A stretch of DNA of 64,000 nucleotides. Source: Motilimonas eburnea (GTDB lineage Bacteria; Pseudomonadota; Gammaproteobacteria; Enterobacterales; CBDFNC01). Shown here piece by piece: positions 49,979 to 58,523 of this stretch. The notes below the pieces were generated by a model. That model was given only the letters and a program-made list of their open reading frames with translations, searched no databases and was not told the DNA's origin. Every line of letters starts with the position of its first letter. The first letter of the stretch is position 1. The position numbers and the translations under genes are program-made. The stretch spans positions 62,001 through 126,000 of the forward strand of contig NZ_JAIMJB010000007.1 in NCBI RefSeq assembly GCF_021295345.1, written 5' to 3'.

Positions 49979-50003
49979 AAAAAAAGGCCGCAAGATGCGG
50001 CCT
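49979..50003 (-). terminator. Terminator after flgE
   Basis: AGGCCGC-AAGAT-GCGGCCT forms a 7-bp stem followed on the minus strand by seven T. It separates flgBCDE from flgFGHIJ. Confidence 0.9.
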
Positions 50004-50025
50004 AAAGGAGAGCGAATACTGAATG

Positions 50026-51369
50026 TTATCGGATCTGTAAGATCGTCTGTTGTAAGGTACTGTTGACTTCCAAGGCGCGGGAGTTGGCTTGGAAGTTACG
50101 TTGGGCACTGATCAAGTCGACCAGCTCCCCCGACAAGTTAACGTTAGATTGCTCGATGGCCGAAGAGTTAATTTTACCAAAGGTACCATTGTTACCTTCA
50201 CCGGCAATGGGCTCACCTGAGTTTTGCGTCGCTTGCCAAGAGGTGTCACCAATTTGCGCTAAACCTTGTGTGTTATTAAATTTGGCAACGGCTACCTTAC
50301 CCATGTATACCGTTGAGCCATTACTGAACGTGGCTTTCACCAATCCATCAGACGCGATATCAATCCCTGTCAATTTACCGACGGTGGCACCGTTTTGTGA
50401 TAAAGCAGAAACTTCAAATGGCGCACCGTATTGAGTTGGGTTGTTAAAGTTAAACGTCAAGGTTTGCGTTGGATCGGCACCATTAGTTGAACCAAGGGCC
50501 ACCGTGGTAATCGGAGATGGCGTTGGGTTGGTTGCCGGCGCAGTGGCTGGCGCAAGCTGACCATCGGTACCAAATACCATGCGAGCCGAGTTTGGAATGG
50601 TTGGGTTTGGGTTACCGACACCTGGTGTATTTGCCGTACCACCCGCAATATCCACAGGAGCGCCATCTACATAGGTTAATACGTCCCATGAGTTTTCAGC
50701 AATCACAGGTGGCCCCACAGGATCGGGAATACGTTTCACGAAATAAGTTTGCGCCACATGGGGCTCACCTAGCGAGTCATAAACCGTGACGGATGTTGAC
50801 GAAGTATAGGTATCAGGATTAGTCGGATCAAAATCGGCAATATCATGCTCACTGCCACCTGAGGGTAAGTTGAACGACATATCAATTTGGTCTGTTTTTG
50901 TCGGAGAGCCAACACTGGTACTGATTTGCAGTGGGCGAGTGGCAGCCATACTGACCGAAGAGGGATTACCTAATTGATCCACAGGGTAAGCCTGCAAGTA
51001 TTGACCACTGGCATTCACGACATAATTATCCGCGTTAAGGTTAAACGCCCCTGCACGAGTGTAGTTTCGCGTTAGGGTGACCGTGTCTTCAGCGGTAACA
51101 AAGAAGCCTTCACCCGTAATAGCAAGGTCTAATGCGTTTTGTGTAAATTGCAAGCTCCCCTGATGAAACTGCTGGGCGACTTGCGCTGTTTTCACACCGT
51201 TACCCGAGTTGGTTTTAGCGTTAGAGAAAATCGATGTGGCATAGACATCGGCAAATTCTGCTCGCGACTCTTTAAAACCAAACGTGTTGACGTTAGCTAT
51301 GTTATTAGCGGTAACATCAAGATCTTTTTGTGCCGCATTAATGCCGCTCAAAGCAATATTAAAAGACAT
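50026..51369 (-). CDS. flgE: Flagellar hook protein FlgE
   Basis: 447 residues. 'MSFNIALSGINAAQKDLDVT', 'ANNIANVNTFGFKESRAEF' and the C-terminal 'ELVDLISAQRNFQANSRALE' define FlgE. The middle is rich in Pro, Thr and Asn. It polymerises into the hook. It is last in flgBCDE, 40 bases after flgD, with a strong terminator right behind. Confidence 0.97.
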   Translation of the reverse strand: MSFNIALSGINAAQKDLDVTANNIANVNTFGFKESRAEFADVYATSIFSNAKTNSGNGVKTAQVAQQFHQGSLQFTQNALDLAITGEGFFVTAEDTVTLTRNYTRAGAFNLNADNYVVNASGQYLQAYPVDQLGNPSSVSMAATRPLQISTSVGSPTKTDQIDMSFNLPSGGSEHDIADFDPTNPDTYTSSTSVTVYDSLGEPHVAQTYFVKRIPDPVGPPVIAENSWDVLTYVDGAPVDIAGGTANTPGVGNPNPTIPNSARMVFGTDGQLAPATAPATNPTPSPITTVALGSTNGADPTQTLTFNFNNPTQYGAPFEVSALSQNGATVGKLTGIDIASDGLVKATFSNGSTVYMGKVAVAKFNNTQGLAQIGDTSWQATQNSGEPIAGEGNNGTFGKINSSAIEQSNVNLSGELVDLISAQRNFQANSRALEVNSTLQQTILQIR

Positions 51370-51409
51370 AACTACTCTCCTATTTCAATCTTATTGTGGC
51401 AAGCTAAGC

Positions 51410-52198
51410 TTAAATGCCCATTTGCGCTCTAAGGCGCGCTGCTGCTTGCTCAACCGTGTCACCCGAGTCTGTATCCGGTGTTTCTGGTTTCGTTACTGGT
51501 TTAGATGTTCCCACTTGAGAAACCTCAAGCACATCGCCTAACAACACGCTGCCAATACCCTGCAAGTTTAATACCACACCGTTTTTACCGCCGGCTAAGC
51601 TAACGCTTTCAACATGGCCGTAATTCGCTGTCGGTAAATCAACGCTTTCGCCATTGACTCTGGCATTGGCTTTCACTTTGTAATTGCCGGGCGGCATCAT
51701 TTCGCCGGCTTCATTGGTGCCATCCCAGCTGTATCTAACATTACCGGCCGGCTGATCATTCATGCGAATCACCTTGACCAAGTTACCCTTGTCATCTTCC
51801 ACACGAATGGTCAGGTTTTGCATAGGCTGGCCTGAAATGGCGACCCCTTCGAGGGATTTGCCTTCAGCAAGGTGGCCTTGATCGGTCGGTACTAAGACAT
51901 TGCGCCCCACTAACCCTGACGCCTGTAACGCTTGCGTCGAGCTCATGATGGTATTCATGTCCTCAAACTGTTTACCCATATCGGCAATGCCTTCAGCGGT
52001 AGTAAATGAGGCCATTTGCGCCACCATTTGAGCATTATCAACCGGTTTAAAGGGGTCCTGATAAGCTAGCTGCTGGGATAGCAAAGAAAAGAAATCTTCT
52101 TGATCTAGCGATTTTTTATTGGCTTCGGCCGCCTTTTCGGAAATGCTTTTTTCTTCCCAGTAAAGTCCATTGGCCGAGACATTATTAACCGTACTCAT
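51410..52198 (-). CDS. flgD: Hook cap (scaffold) protein FlgD
   Basis: 262 residues. 'LDQEDFFSLLSQQLAYQDPF' and 'VDNAQMVAQMASFTTAEGI' are the FlgD N-terminal motifs; the C-terminal part is a Tudor-like and Ig-like domain ('MNDQPAGNVRYSWDGTNEAG'). FlgD caps the growing hook. It lies ten bases after flgC. Confidence 0.96.
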   Translation of the reverse strand: MSTVNNVSANGLYWEEKSISEKAAEANKKSLDQEDFFSLLSQQLAYQDPFKPVDNAQMVAQMASFTTAEGIADMGKQFEDMNTIMSSTQALQASGLVGRNVLVPTDQGHLAEGKSLEGVAISGQPMQNLTIRVEDDKGNLVKVIRMNDQPAGNVRYSWDGTNEAGEMMPPGNYKVKANARVNGESVDLPTANYGHVESVSLAGGKNGVVLNLQGIGSVLLGDVLEVSQVGTSKPVTKPETPDTDSGDTVEQAAARLRAQMGI

Positions 52199-52208
52199 TT
52201 AATGCCTC

Positions 52209-52631
52209 CTACTGGCTTTTGCCCAACTGCAATGTTTTGGATAGCATTTGCTTTGCCGCATCCGCTATCTGCACATTGGTTTGGTAAGAGCGCGAGGCGC
52301 TCATCATATTGGCCATTTCTTCAACGACATTGACGTTAGAACGATAGATAAAGCCATTATCATCCGCCATGGGATGCTCGGGCATATACTCTTTCGTCAA
52401 TGGCGCTTCACTTTCTACCACACCAAGTACCTTAACTTTTACATTGGCACTTTGTTGGCCTTGGGCCTTACTCAGCTCTGCCGCAAAGACCGGATGGCGA
52501 GCGCGGTATGTTTTATCCACGCTACTACTGACACTGTTGGCGTTCGCTAGATTACTGGCGGTGGTGTTAAGCCTGACAGATTGTGCGCTCATCCCTGATG
52601 CAGAGACGTCTAATACTCTGAATAAGCTCAT
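52209..52631 (-). CDS. flgC: Proximal rod protein FlgC
   Basis: 140 residues. 'SLFRVLDVSASGMSAQSVRL' and 'NTTASNLANANSVSSSVDKT' at the start, 'NVVEEMANMMSASRSYQTNV' at the end, the usual FlgC pattern. Rod subunit. Two bases separate it from flgB. Confidence 0.97.
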   Translation of the reverse strand: MSLFRVLDVSASGMSAQSVRLNTTASNLANANSVSSSVDKTYRARHPVFAAELSKAQGQQSANVKVKVLGVVESEAPLTKEYMPEHPMADDNGFIYRSNVNVVEEMANMMSASRSYQTNVQIADAAKQMLSKTLQLGKSQ

Positions 52632-52633
52632 AA

Positions 52634-53029
52634 TTATTGTCCTTTAATCGCTTTCTTAAGGGAGGCAATTTTACTGTTTAAAAAGCTCAAACTGGCCTGG
52701 TATTCCATCGAGTTTTGCATAAACAAGTTACGCTCTACCTGCACTTCGACCGTATTGCCATCACCGGTATCAGGTTGGGTGGGAGTACGGAATTTGATCC
52801 CCGGCTGCATGTTACTTTGCATCGAGAAATGACGCATATTGGTTTTATCTAAAGAGAACCCACCACCTGATTTAGCCGCAGCAAGGGCATCGGCAAAATT
52901 AATGTCTCTTGCTTTGTAATTTGGTGTATCAGCATTGGCGATATTGCTGGCTAGCATTTCAGAGCGCCGTGCACGTATGCCTAATGTGTGCTGATGGATA
53001 CCCAATGCATTGTCAAAATTTATGGCCAT
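52634..53029 (-). CDS. flgB: Proximal rod protein FlgB
   Basis: 131 residues. 'LGIHQHTLGIRARRSEMLAS' and 'NIANADTPNYKARDINFADA' are the FlgB motifs; the C-terminal helix 'YQASLSFLNSKIASLKKAIK' follows. It is the first rod subunit above FliE and the first gene of flgBCDE. AGGAGG precedes the ATG. Confidence 0.97.
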   Translation of the reverse strand: MAINFDNALGIHQHTLGIRARRSEMLASNIANADTPNYKARDINFADALAAAKSGGGFSLDKTNMRHFSMQSNMQPGIKFRTPTQPDTGDGNTVEVQVERNLFMQNSMEYQASLSFLNSKIASLKKAIKGQ

Positions 53030-53059
53030 AAGTCCTCCTGCCTATCTGATAAATACAAA

Positions 53060-53074
53060 GCAAACAGCATGCCA
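53060..53074 (-). promoter_or_regulatory. Sigma-54 promoter of flgBCDE
   Basis: TGGCATGCTGTTTGC on the minus strand, exact GG-N10-GC with TTTGC at -12. Leader to ATG 53029 is about 19 bases and contains the AGGAGG site. Confidence 0.9.
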
Positions 53075-53206
53075 AAAATACGTTTTAGAAGCAGCAAAAT
53101 AGGAAAAGCAAACAAACCACACTAAACCACTGAATATAAATAAAAAAGTAAGGAACCTTTACATTTTCAATGGGGTAATAACGCACAAGGAGGAAAGGGA
53201 AGATAG

Positions 53207-53232
53207 AAAAAAAGCGGCAACTTGCCGCTTTT
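53207..53232 (-). terminator. Terminator after cheR
   Basis: AAAAGCGGC and GCCGCTTTT form a 9-bp stem with a five-base loop, followed by further T on the minus strand. It separates cheVR from the flgB promoter. Confidence 0.9.
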
Positions 53233-53240
53233 CAAGGAGG

Positions 53241-54095
53241 CTAGCGACGTGCCGCAGGCGCTTTAAGTTTATAGACAATGCCGGGGTTACAGCGGATCAT
53301 ATCGTAACGATCCGTTAAACCTGTTAGCGACTCAGATGCCCCTAACATTAAATACCCACCCGGGTTTAGGGCATTAGCAAACTGGTTGAGAATTTTTGAT
53401 TTCACTTCAGGCGAGAAGTAAATAAGTACGTTGCGGCAAAAAATAATGTCAAACTTTCCGAGTAAGGTATAGCTGTCCAATAAGTTAAATGATCTGAACG
53501 ACGCCAACTTTTTGACTTTCTCAGAGATTTTCATCCGACCCGAGCCATCATTAATGGCCTCAAAAAATTGACGCTTACGCTCAGGAGAAAGGCCTCGAGC
53601 CAAAGCAAGGGAGTCATACTCGCCCTTTTTACAATGCTCCAACATGGCACTGGAAATGTCTGTCCCAAGAATTTGTACACCATGGGGCATCGCACCTGGC
53701 TTCTTCATCTGGTATTCCAAGGTAGACATGGCAATAGAGTAAGGCTCTTGCCCCGAAGACGACGCAGCGGACCAGATTTTAAGAGGACGCTTATTAGCAC
53801 TCAATTCCGGATACAGTTTATCAACCAGCAACTGAAAGGGATAGGTATCTCGAAACCACAGGGTTTCATTGGTGGTCATTGCATCTATCACCGAGGCCCT
53901 GAGCTCTCGCTCACGAAAACTCATCGAACGCTGGATCAGCTCAGGTAACGAGTCAACCTTAAATTGGCTCATCAATGGCGATAAACGGCTTTTAACTAAG
54001 TACTGTTTATTTGCCCCTAAAACAATACCGCACTGAACTTCAAGAAAGTCAGAAAATTGTTTATAAACTTCGTCAGACAACATTTTAGCAGTCAA
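53241..54095 (-). CDS. cheR: Chemotaxis protein methyltransferase CheR
   Basis: 284 residues. SAM-binding 'IWSAASSSGQEPYSIAM', 'ILGTDISSAMLEHCKKGEYD' and 'FDIIFCRNVLIYFSPEVK' are CheR motifs. It methylates glutamates of chemoreceptors. I use TTG 54095, with AAGGG seven bases upstream; the ATG at 54083 has no such site. It lies 17 bases after cheV. Flagellar-cluster CheR in Vibrio and Shewanella is linked to CheV in this way. Confidence 0.95.
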   Translation of the reverse strand: MTAKMLSDEVYKQFSDFLEVQCGIVLGANKQYLVKSRLSPLMSQFKVDSLPELIQRSMSFRERELRASVIDAMTTNETLWFRDTYPFQLLVDKLYPELSANKRPLKIWSAASSSGQEPYSIAMSTLEYQMKKPGAMPHGVQILGTDISSAMLEHCKKGEYDSLALARGLSPERKRQFFEAINDGSGRMKISEKVKKLASFRSFNLLDSYTLLGKFDIIFCRNVLIYFSPEVKSKILNQFANALNPGGYLMLGASESLTGLTDRYDMIRCNPGIVYKLKAPAARR

Positions 54096-54112
54096 ATCAA
54101 TGCCCTTAATTC

Positions 54113-55030
54113 TTAACTATTTACAGCTTCTTTTACCGCACTTGCTAGTTCGTCTGGGTTGAACTTAGCAATAAAGTTATTCGCCCCTACCTTGTTGACC
54201 ATGGCTTGGTTAAACACCCCACTCAACGAGGTATGTAAGATAATATGTAAGTCTTTCAATGCTGGGGTCGCTCGAATCTCAGCCGTTAAGGTGTAACCGT
54301 CCATTTCTGGCATTTCAATATCAGAAATGATCAGCGCAATTTGGTCGGTAATCGGGCCATCTTTGGCCATTTCTTTTAGCATTACCAAGGCCTCTCGGCC
54401 ATCTTTAGCCAATAAACATTCCACCCCTAAAGAAGTCACGGCTTTTTTCACCTGATTACGCGCCACACTGGAGTCATCTGCCACTAAAATTTTACGGCCA
54501 TGCACTTTTTCACTGGTATCGGGGGTCTTTAACTCTTCACTGACGTCGGTATTCACCGGAGAAATTTGATCTAATATTTTTTCAACATCAATAATTTCAA
54601 CTAGCTCATTGTCAACCTCGGTGACCGCAGTCAAGTAACTGAAGCGCCCTGCCCCTTGAGGTGGCGGCATGATGGACTCCCAATTCATATTGATAATACG
54701 TTCAACGGAATTGACTAAGAAGCCCTGTACAGAACGGTTATATTCAGAAATGATGATGAAACACTTGGATAAGTCTTCGATTGGGCGGCCGCCGGTGGCC
54801 AAGCTCAAATCAATCACCGAGATGGTCTTGCCTCGAATGTGCGCGACACCGCGGATAACAGGGTGCAATTTGGGCATAGAAGTTAAAGGCGGACACTGTA
54901 ATACCTCTTTTACCTTAAACACATTGATACCGTAACGCTGGCGTCCCATCAGCTTAAAGAGTAACAACTCTAATCGGTTTTGCCCTACTAGCTGGGTCCG
55001 CTGGTTTACTGAATCAAGTAATCCTGCCAT
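54113..55030 (-). CDS. cheV: Chemotaxis coupling protein CheV
   Basis: 305 residues: an N-terminal CheW-like domain ('RYGINVFKVKEVLQCPPLTS') and a C-terminal receiver with the acceptor Asp in 'ALIISDIEMPEMDGYTLTAE'. It couples receptors to CheA and can be phosphorylated. A GGAG ribosome-binding site precedes the ATG. Cotranscribed with cheR, divergent from flgA. Confidence 0.96.
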   Translation of the reverse strand: MAGLLDSVNQRTQLVGQNRLELLLFKLMGRQRYGINVFKVKEVLQCPPLTSMPKLHPVIRGVAHIRGKTISVIDLSLATGGRPIEDLSKCFIIISEYNRSVQGFLVNSVERIINMNWESIMPPPQGAGRFSYLTAVTEVDNELVEIIDVEKILDQISPVNTDVSEELKTPDTSEKVHGRKILVADDSSVARNQVKKAVTSLGVECLLAKDGREALVMLKEMAKDGPITDQIALIISDIEMPEMDGYTLTAEIRATPALKDLHIILHTSLSGVFNQAMVNKVGANNFIAKFNPDELASAVKEAVNS

Positions 55031-55055
55031 AACTGTCTCCGTTTATCATACGTTC

Positions 55056-55070
55056 GCACTCGAAAAGCCC
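55056..55070 (-). promoter_or_regulatory. Possible sigma-54 promoter of cheVR
   Basis: GGGCTTTTCGAGTGC on the minus strand has GG-N10-GC spacing but weak flanks (no TGGCA). Expected start near 55044 leaves a short leader that still holds the GGAG site. Confidence 0.35.
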
Positions 55071-55084
55071 ACAACCTTGCGCAC

Positions 55085-55099
55085 TGGCATCGAGTTTGC
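55085..55099 (+). promoter_or_regulatory. Sigma-54 promoter upstream of flgAMN
   Basis: TGGCATCGAGTTTGC on the plus strand, exact GG-N10-GC with TTTGC at -12. The leader to flgA would be about 155 bases, long for this cluster. Confidence 0.65.
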
Positions 55100-55264
55100 T
55101 TCTATCTTTGTCTAAGCCCATGCAACCTCGCTTCATTGGTGAGTTTAGTTGCAAAGCACAAATTGCATGAGTTAAGTTTAAACCTTAAATCAAACCTAAG
55201 TTGAAAATTTCAGCTTAATATACTGATTTTTTATGTCCCAACTTATATCGACCCTAGGAGTAAA

Positions 55265-55945
55265 ATGCTAAAGCAATTAATTATTTTATTATGCAGTTTA
55301 GGTATTTATCAGGCTTTTGCTAGCCCTAACCCACATTTAATGATAGAAAAGATGGCAGAAGATGAAGTTGCCGCACAAATTCAGTCGCCAGCCAATGGAA
55401 AAGTGGGCATAGTTGCATCACCTTTAGATACCAGAATAAACATCGCGCCTTGCCAACAGCCGCTCAACGCCAACATAGTGAATGGCAAAATTAATAAAAC
55501 AACAGTGGTAAAAGTCAGTTGCGATGATGCTGCTCCTTGGCATACCTATGTGCAAGTACGAGTCAAGATAACCAAGCCCGTTGTGGTTGCTTCACAATTA
55601 CTGGCACCGGGGGCACTCTTGTCCGAACACAATATCTTTATCGACTTTGTAGAAACGCAAAATATTCGTGGTAACGTGATCGATGACCCGACTTTATTGT
55701 ATGGCGTTAAAGCCAAACGCCGGATCCCCAAAGGCCGAATGATCAAAATGCGTGACGTTTGTTACATTTGCAAAGGTGATAATGTCGTGATCAAAGCTCA
55801 AATGGGTAACCTTGAGATTAAAACCAATGGCATTGCGATTTCAAGTGCCTCCTTGGGCCAAACAATCCGCGTAAGAAATACCCAAACCAATAAGATAGTT
55901 GTGGGTAAAGTGACCGGGGTAAGCGAAATGGAAGTAAAGTTATAA
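55265..55945 (+). CDS. flgA: P-ring assembly chaperone FlgA
   Basis: 226 residues with a Sec signal peptide ending near 'YQAFA'. The C-terminal half holds the SAF-like domain, 'RRIPKGRMIKMRDVCYICKG' and 'SASLGQTIRVRNTQTNKIV'. It assists FlgI assembly in the periplasm. TAGGAG precedes the ATG. First gene of flgA-flgM-flgN. Confidence 0.95.
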   Translation: MLKQLIILLCSLGIYQAFASPNPHLMIEKMAEDEVAAQIQSPANGKVGIVASPLDTRINIAPCQQPLNANIVNGKINKTTVVKVSCDDAAPWHTYVQVRVKITKPVVVASQLLAPGALLSEHNIFIDFVETQNIRGNVIDDPTLLYGVKAKRRIPKGRMIKMRDVCYICKGDNVVIKAQMGNLEIKTNGIAISSASLGQTIRVRNTQTNKIVVGKVTGVSEMEVKL

Positions 55946-55952
55946 TTTCTGC

Positions 55953-55979
55953 TAAAGTTAATTCAGCTCCTGCCGATAT
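55953..55979 (+). promoter_or_regulatory. Sigma-28 promoter of flgMN
   Basis: TAAAGTTA-N11-GCCGATAT, nearly the full FliA consensus. It allows flgM to be expressed late, independently of flgA. Confidence 0.92.
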
Positions 55980-56018
55980 GATATAGTACCGGGATCTTAA
56001 TCTAGATAGGTTGTTATT

Positions 56019-56339
56019 ATGGCTATAAATATGAACAACGTTGGCAACAGGGCCAACTTGCAAGTTGAGCAAAAACAACAGAAACAAGAGCAGCTTGCTA
56101 AAGCGACCGAGCAAGCGCCAAGCCGTCCTGCAACAGGCAAGGATTCGGTTTCACTCACACCTCAAGCTCAAGCTTTTAACAGCCTTAGAAAAGAATCTTC
56201 TGAGACGACGATTAATAAAGAGCGTGTTGAAACACTCAAAAAAGCAATTCTTAACGGCGAATACAAGATAGATGCAGACAAACTAGCCAAGAATATGACA
56301 GAATTTGAGGCTAAATTCGGCCAATCATTTGGAATTTAA
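56019..56339 (+). CDS. flgM: Anti-sigma-28 factor FlgM
   Basis: 106 residues, unstructured Gln-rich N-terminus and a C-terminal FliA-binding segment 'RVETLKKAILNGEYKIDADK'. It holds FliA inactive until export through the finished hook. A sigma-28 promoter sits 40-66 bases upstream, giving a feedback loop. The stop overlaps flgN (TAATG). Confidence 0.95.
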   Translation: MAINMNNVGNRANLQVEQKQQKQEQLAKATEQAPSRPATGKDSVSLTPQAQAFNSLRKESSETTINKERVETLKKAILNGEYKIDADKLAKNMTEFEAKFGQSFGI

Positions 56340-56773
56340 TGACTGTAACTATCACTCAACTCCTTGAGCAGCAACTGACTCATACCCAATCGTTAGTCGA
56401 TCTGATTAATGAAGAGTATGAGACGCTGATAAACCGAAATCCTGAACGCCTTGACCAACTCGTTCAGCAAAAACAAACGCTATTACAGCAGGTAGAAGCA
56501 CAAGACAAACACATTCAAGCACACCCCGATGCTGCGCAATTGGGCGATGAATCCAACACAGAGATCCAAGCCCTATTGAGTGAGATAAAAACCGCATTCA
56601 ATACCTGCCAGCAACAAAATGCCATAAACGGTGAGATAATCGAAATGAGCTTGCGTACAACCAAACACCTCACCAGTGTGTTAAACCAAGCAAAAGCAGC
56701 CAACTCTTTGACTTATAATGCAAAAGGCAAAACACAAGGAGGCAGTGCTTTAGGTAAAGGCATTAAGGCGTAA
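56339..56773 (+). CDS. flgN: FlgK/FlgL export chaperone FlgN
   Basis: 144 residues, helical and Gln-rich, with 'LDQLVQQKQTLLQQVEAQDK' in the central helix. FlgN binds FlgK and FlgL before export. Position after flgM and a one-base overlap support the call, as sequence conservation in this family is low. No clear terminator was seen after it. Confidence 0.85.
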   Translation: MTVTITQLLEQQLTHTQSLVDLINEEYETLINRNPERLDQLVQQKQTLLQQVEAQDKHIQAHPDAAQLGDESNTEIQALLSEIKTAFNTCQQQNAINGEIIEMSLRTTKHLTSVLNQAKAANSLTYNAKGKTQGGSALGKGIKA

Positions 56774-56825
56774 GCCCTAAGGTTAACGTTCTACTGCGCG
56801 TCAATACTCGAGTACTTTCATGAAA

Positions 56826-56902
56826 TGGCGCTTCCTACAGGAATCGAACCTGTGACCTACCCCTTAGGAGGGGGTCGCTCTATCCAGCTGAGCTAAGGAA
56901 GC
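56826..56902 (-). tRNA. tRNA-Arg (anticodon CCT)
   Basis: 77 bases with all arms paired: acceptor GCTTCCT/AGGAAGC, D-arm GCTC/GAGC, anticodon stem ACCCC/GGGGT around loop CTCCTAA, T-arm ACAGG/CCTGT with TTCGAAT, and an encoded CCA end. It reads AGG codons. It lies between flgN and flgT and has its own promoter. Confidence 0.97.
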
Positions 56903-56910
56903 GAAAGTTT

Positions 56911-56939
56911 ATTATATACAAGCATTTAGTATATTTAAA
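56911..56939 (-). promoter_or_regulatory. Sigma-70 promoter of tRNA-Arg
   Basis: TATAAT at 56911-56916 and TTTAAA at 56934-56939 with a 17-base spacer on the minus strand, eight bases before the tRNA 5' end. Confidence 0.7.
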
Positions 56940-56968
56940 GCCAACCCGATAATTCACCCGACTCGCGA

Positions 56969-58129
56969 CTATTCGAGTAAAGCAAAGTCGTTAAGCTGGA
57001 TGTTACTGGCCGGCATGGAGCCTTTTGCCTGCAACACCGCTGAGTCTTTATACAACTCTACAACCTGAGTTGTTATTGCACTGTGCTCTTGTCTGAATCT
57101 GGGTATTCCAAATTGATCCGTATAGCTGGAGTTGTGCGATAACTTAATAGCTTGGCCGATTTTCAAGCCATTGGCACTGCCTAAATTTATCTGCACTAAA
57201 TCGTCACGTACAGCGACTATCTTCGCGATGGGTTGCTGACATTCTAAGGTTAAACTGGTGTTTACCAGTACATCATCCATCACTTTCACTAAACGTTGGC
57301 CATAGGCCGATGCCCAAAACTGTTTTGATGATAAATCGACTTGGTGCTGGCGAGAGTACTCCCAAACGACACGCTCGCGATAATGGCGCGTATCAAGTAA
57401 TTCACCTGTCATGCCATCAAAAAGATACGTCGTCAGAAAAAAGTTTCGCGGGGCTTGTTTCTCTACCAAATCAAATACGCTCGGCTTTTCACGCTCAAGG
57501 GACACATCCGAGATACTCCCTAGCATAACGAATTGACTATCCGTACGACTGGCTATGGCCATGACTTGCTCTCTAACGGCTTGATGACGGGCATCTAATA
57601 GATTGGGATCAAAATTAACATTTTGATTAATGTATTGGCGAATATTAAAAGCATGAGTGTGCAGCTCTAATAAATTGTTTAATTTACCGGTGAAAACCGT
57701 ATCCAAATTAAATAGCCCACCGTCACTGGCTTGCTCTCGATTGTGAAGCTTAAATCTAACCAAAGCTAAGGATTTGGCGTATTTTTGTTGTTTACAAGCT
57801 TGCCCTGAGTCAGGCATCACGTCGACATGAATATCCACGTAAAGGGTATCGTCTTCAATGCGTTCACTGGTGAGTTTAATACCTTGAATTTCACCACTGC
57901 CTGATAATGCAACCTGCTGAGAAGCTAATACGCCATTCTCTATCTGCTGCAAACTACTGATAGAGGCGCCAGAATAAAGTAAGGCTTGGCGCACGCCATC
58001 CTTGATGGCATTGTCTCTGGCCTGCTCCACATCTCCATTAACGATCGGGGCTTGCCCCTGCGCAGCAAACCAAGCGGCTTGGCAACTGAACGCCATTAAC
58101 AAAGTCAGTAGGCCCAATATTTTTTTCAT
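56969..58129 (-). CDS. flgT: Flagellar H-ring protein FlgT
   Basis: 386 residues from ATG 58129, with AAGG eight bases upstream; the frame is open to 58189 but that part lies upstream of the predicted transcript start. A signal peptide ('MKKILGLLTLLMAFSCQAAW') leads into 'AQGQAPIVNGDVEQARDNAI', the FlgT N-terminal domain. In Vibrio FlgT builds the H-ring and helps recruit stator proteins of sodium-driven motors. Its own sigma-54 promoter is just upstream. Convergent with flgN across the tRNA. Confidence 0.93.
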   Translation of the reverse strand: MKKILGLLTLLMAFSCQAAWFAAQGQAPIVNGDVEQARDNAIKDGVRQALLYSGASISSLQQIENGVLASQQVALSGSGEIQGIKLTSERIEDDTLYVDIHVDVMPDSGQACKQQKYAKSLALVRFKLHNREQASDGGLFNLDTVFTGKLNNLLELHTHAFNIRQYINQNVNFDPNLLDARHQAVREQVMAIASRTDSQFVMLGSISDVSLEREKPSVFDLVEKQAPRNFFLTTYLFDGMTGELLDTRHYRERVVWEYSRQHQVDLSSKQFWASAYGQRLVKVMDDVLVNTSLTLECQQPIAKIVAVRDDLVQINLGSANGLKIGQAIKLSHNSSYTDQFGIPRFRQEHSAITTQVVELYKDSAVLQAKGSMPASNIQLNDFALLE

Positions 58130-58178
58130 CACATCAACCTTAGTTAGCTTGATACACCCTAGGAACAAGGGAATCGAT

Positions 58179-58193
58179 GCAAAGATCACGCCA
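58179..58193 (-). promoter_or_regulatory. Sigma-54 promoter of flgT
   Basis: TGGCGTGATCTTTGC on the minus strand, exact GG-N10-GC with TTTGC at -12. Predicted start near 58167 supports ATG 58129 as the flgT start. Confidence 0.88.
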
Positions 58194-58294
58194 ACAAACT
58201 ATCTCGAGTCAACCCCACCATTAAGCCCCTTGCAACTAGCCTCTAAACAGCCTCTCTTTTATCAAATTGGATCTACACCTCCCATTGTCGTTAG

Positions 58295-58349
58295 TCTATT
58301 TATTGCGCCAACTTGCTCTATTTATTGCATTGGTTGGTCTATTTTTTGC
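58295..58349 (+). repeat. Three tandem 12-base repeats at the flgO promoter
   Basis: TCTATTTATTGC at 58295 and 58317, and TCTATTTTTTGC at 58338. Spacing is 22 and 21 bases, about two helical turns. The third copy is the -12 half of the flgO promoter. Confidence 0.75.
58335..58349 (+). promoter_or_regulatory. Sigma-54 promoter of flgOP
   Basis: TGGTCTATTTTTTGC has GG-N10-GC spacing and a strong -12 half; the -24 half is TGGT rather than TGGC. Leader to ATG 58524 is about 160 bases. Confidence 0.7.
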
Positions 58350-58523
58350 ATAAAACATACTTAATTGCATCGTCGTGGTGTTAGGGCCTATCCAACAATG
58401 AAAATTCACGTTAACCATGGATTCAAGAAAATGCCCTAAAGGTCGATACTTAAGTTATCAAGCACACAAAACCTGTGCCGCTTTGGTGAAATGTGCCTAA
58501 GCGATTTGGAATTGGGAGTTAAC

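Larger units (their letters stand above)
58130..58523. other. flgT-flgO divergent intergenic region
   Basis: 394 bases with no gene. It holds the flgT and flgO sigma-54 promoters and a triple 12-base repeat (all listed separately). From about 58370 to 58500 nothing else was recognised. Confidence 0.6.

Noticed and set aside
53568-53948. Plus-strand open frame of 126 codons opposite cheR
   Set aside because: Lies entirely antisense within cheR motifs; low-complexity product with no start signal.
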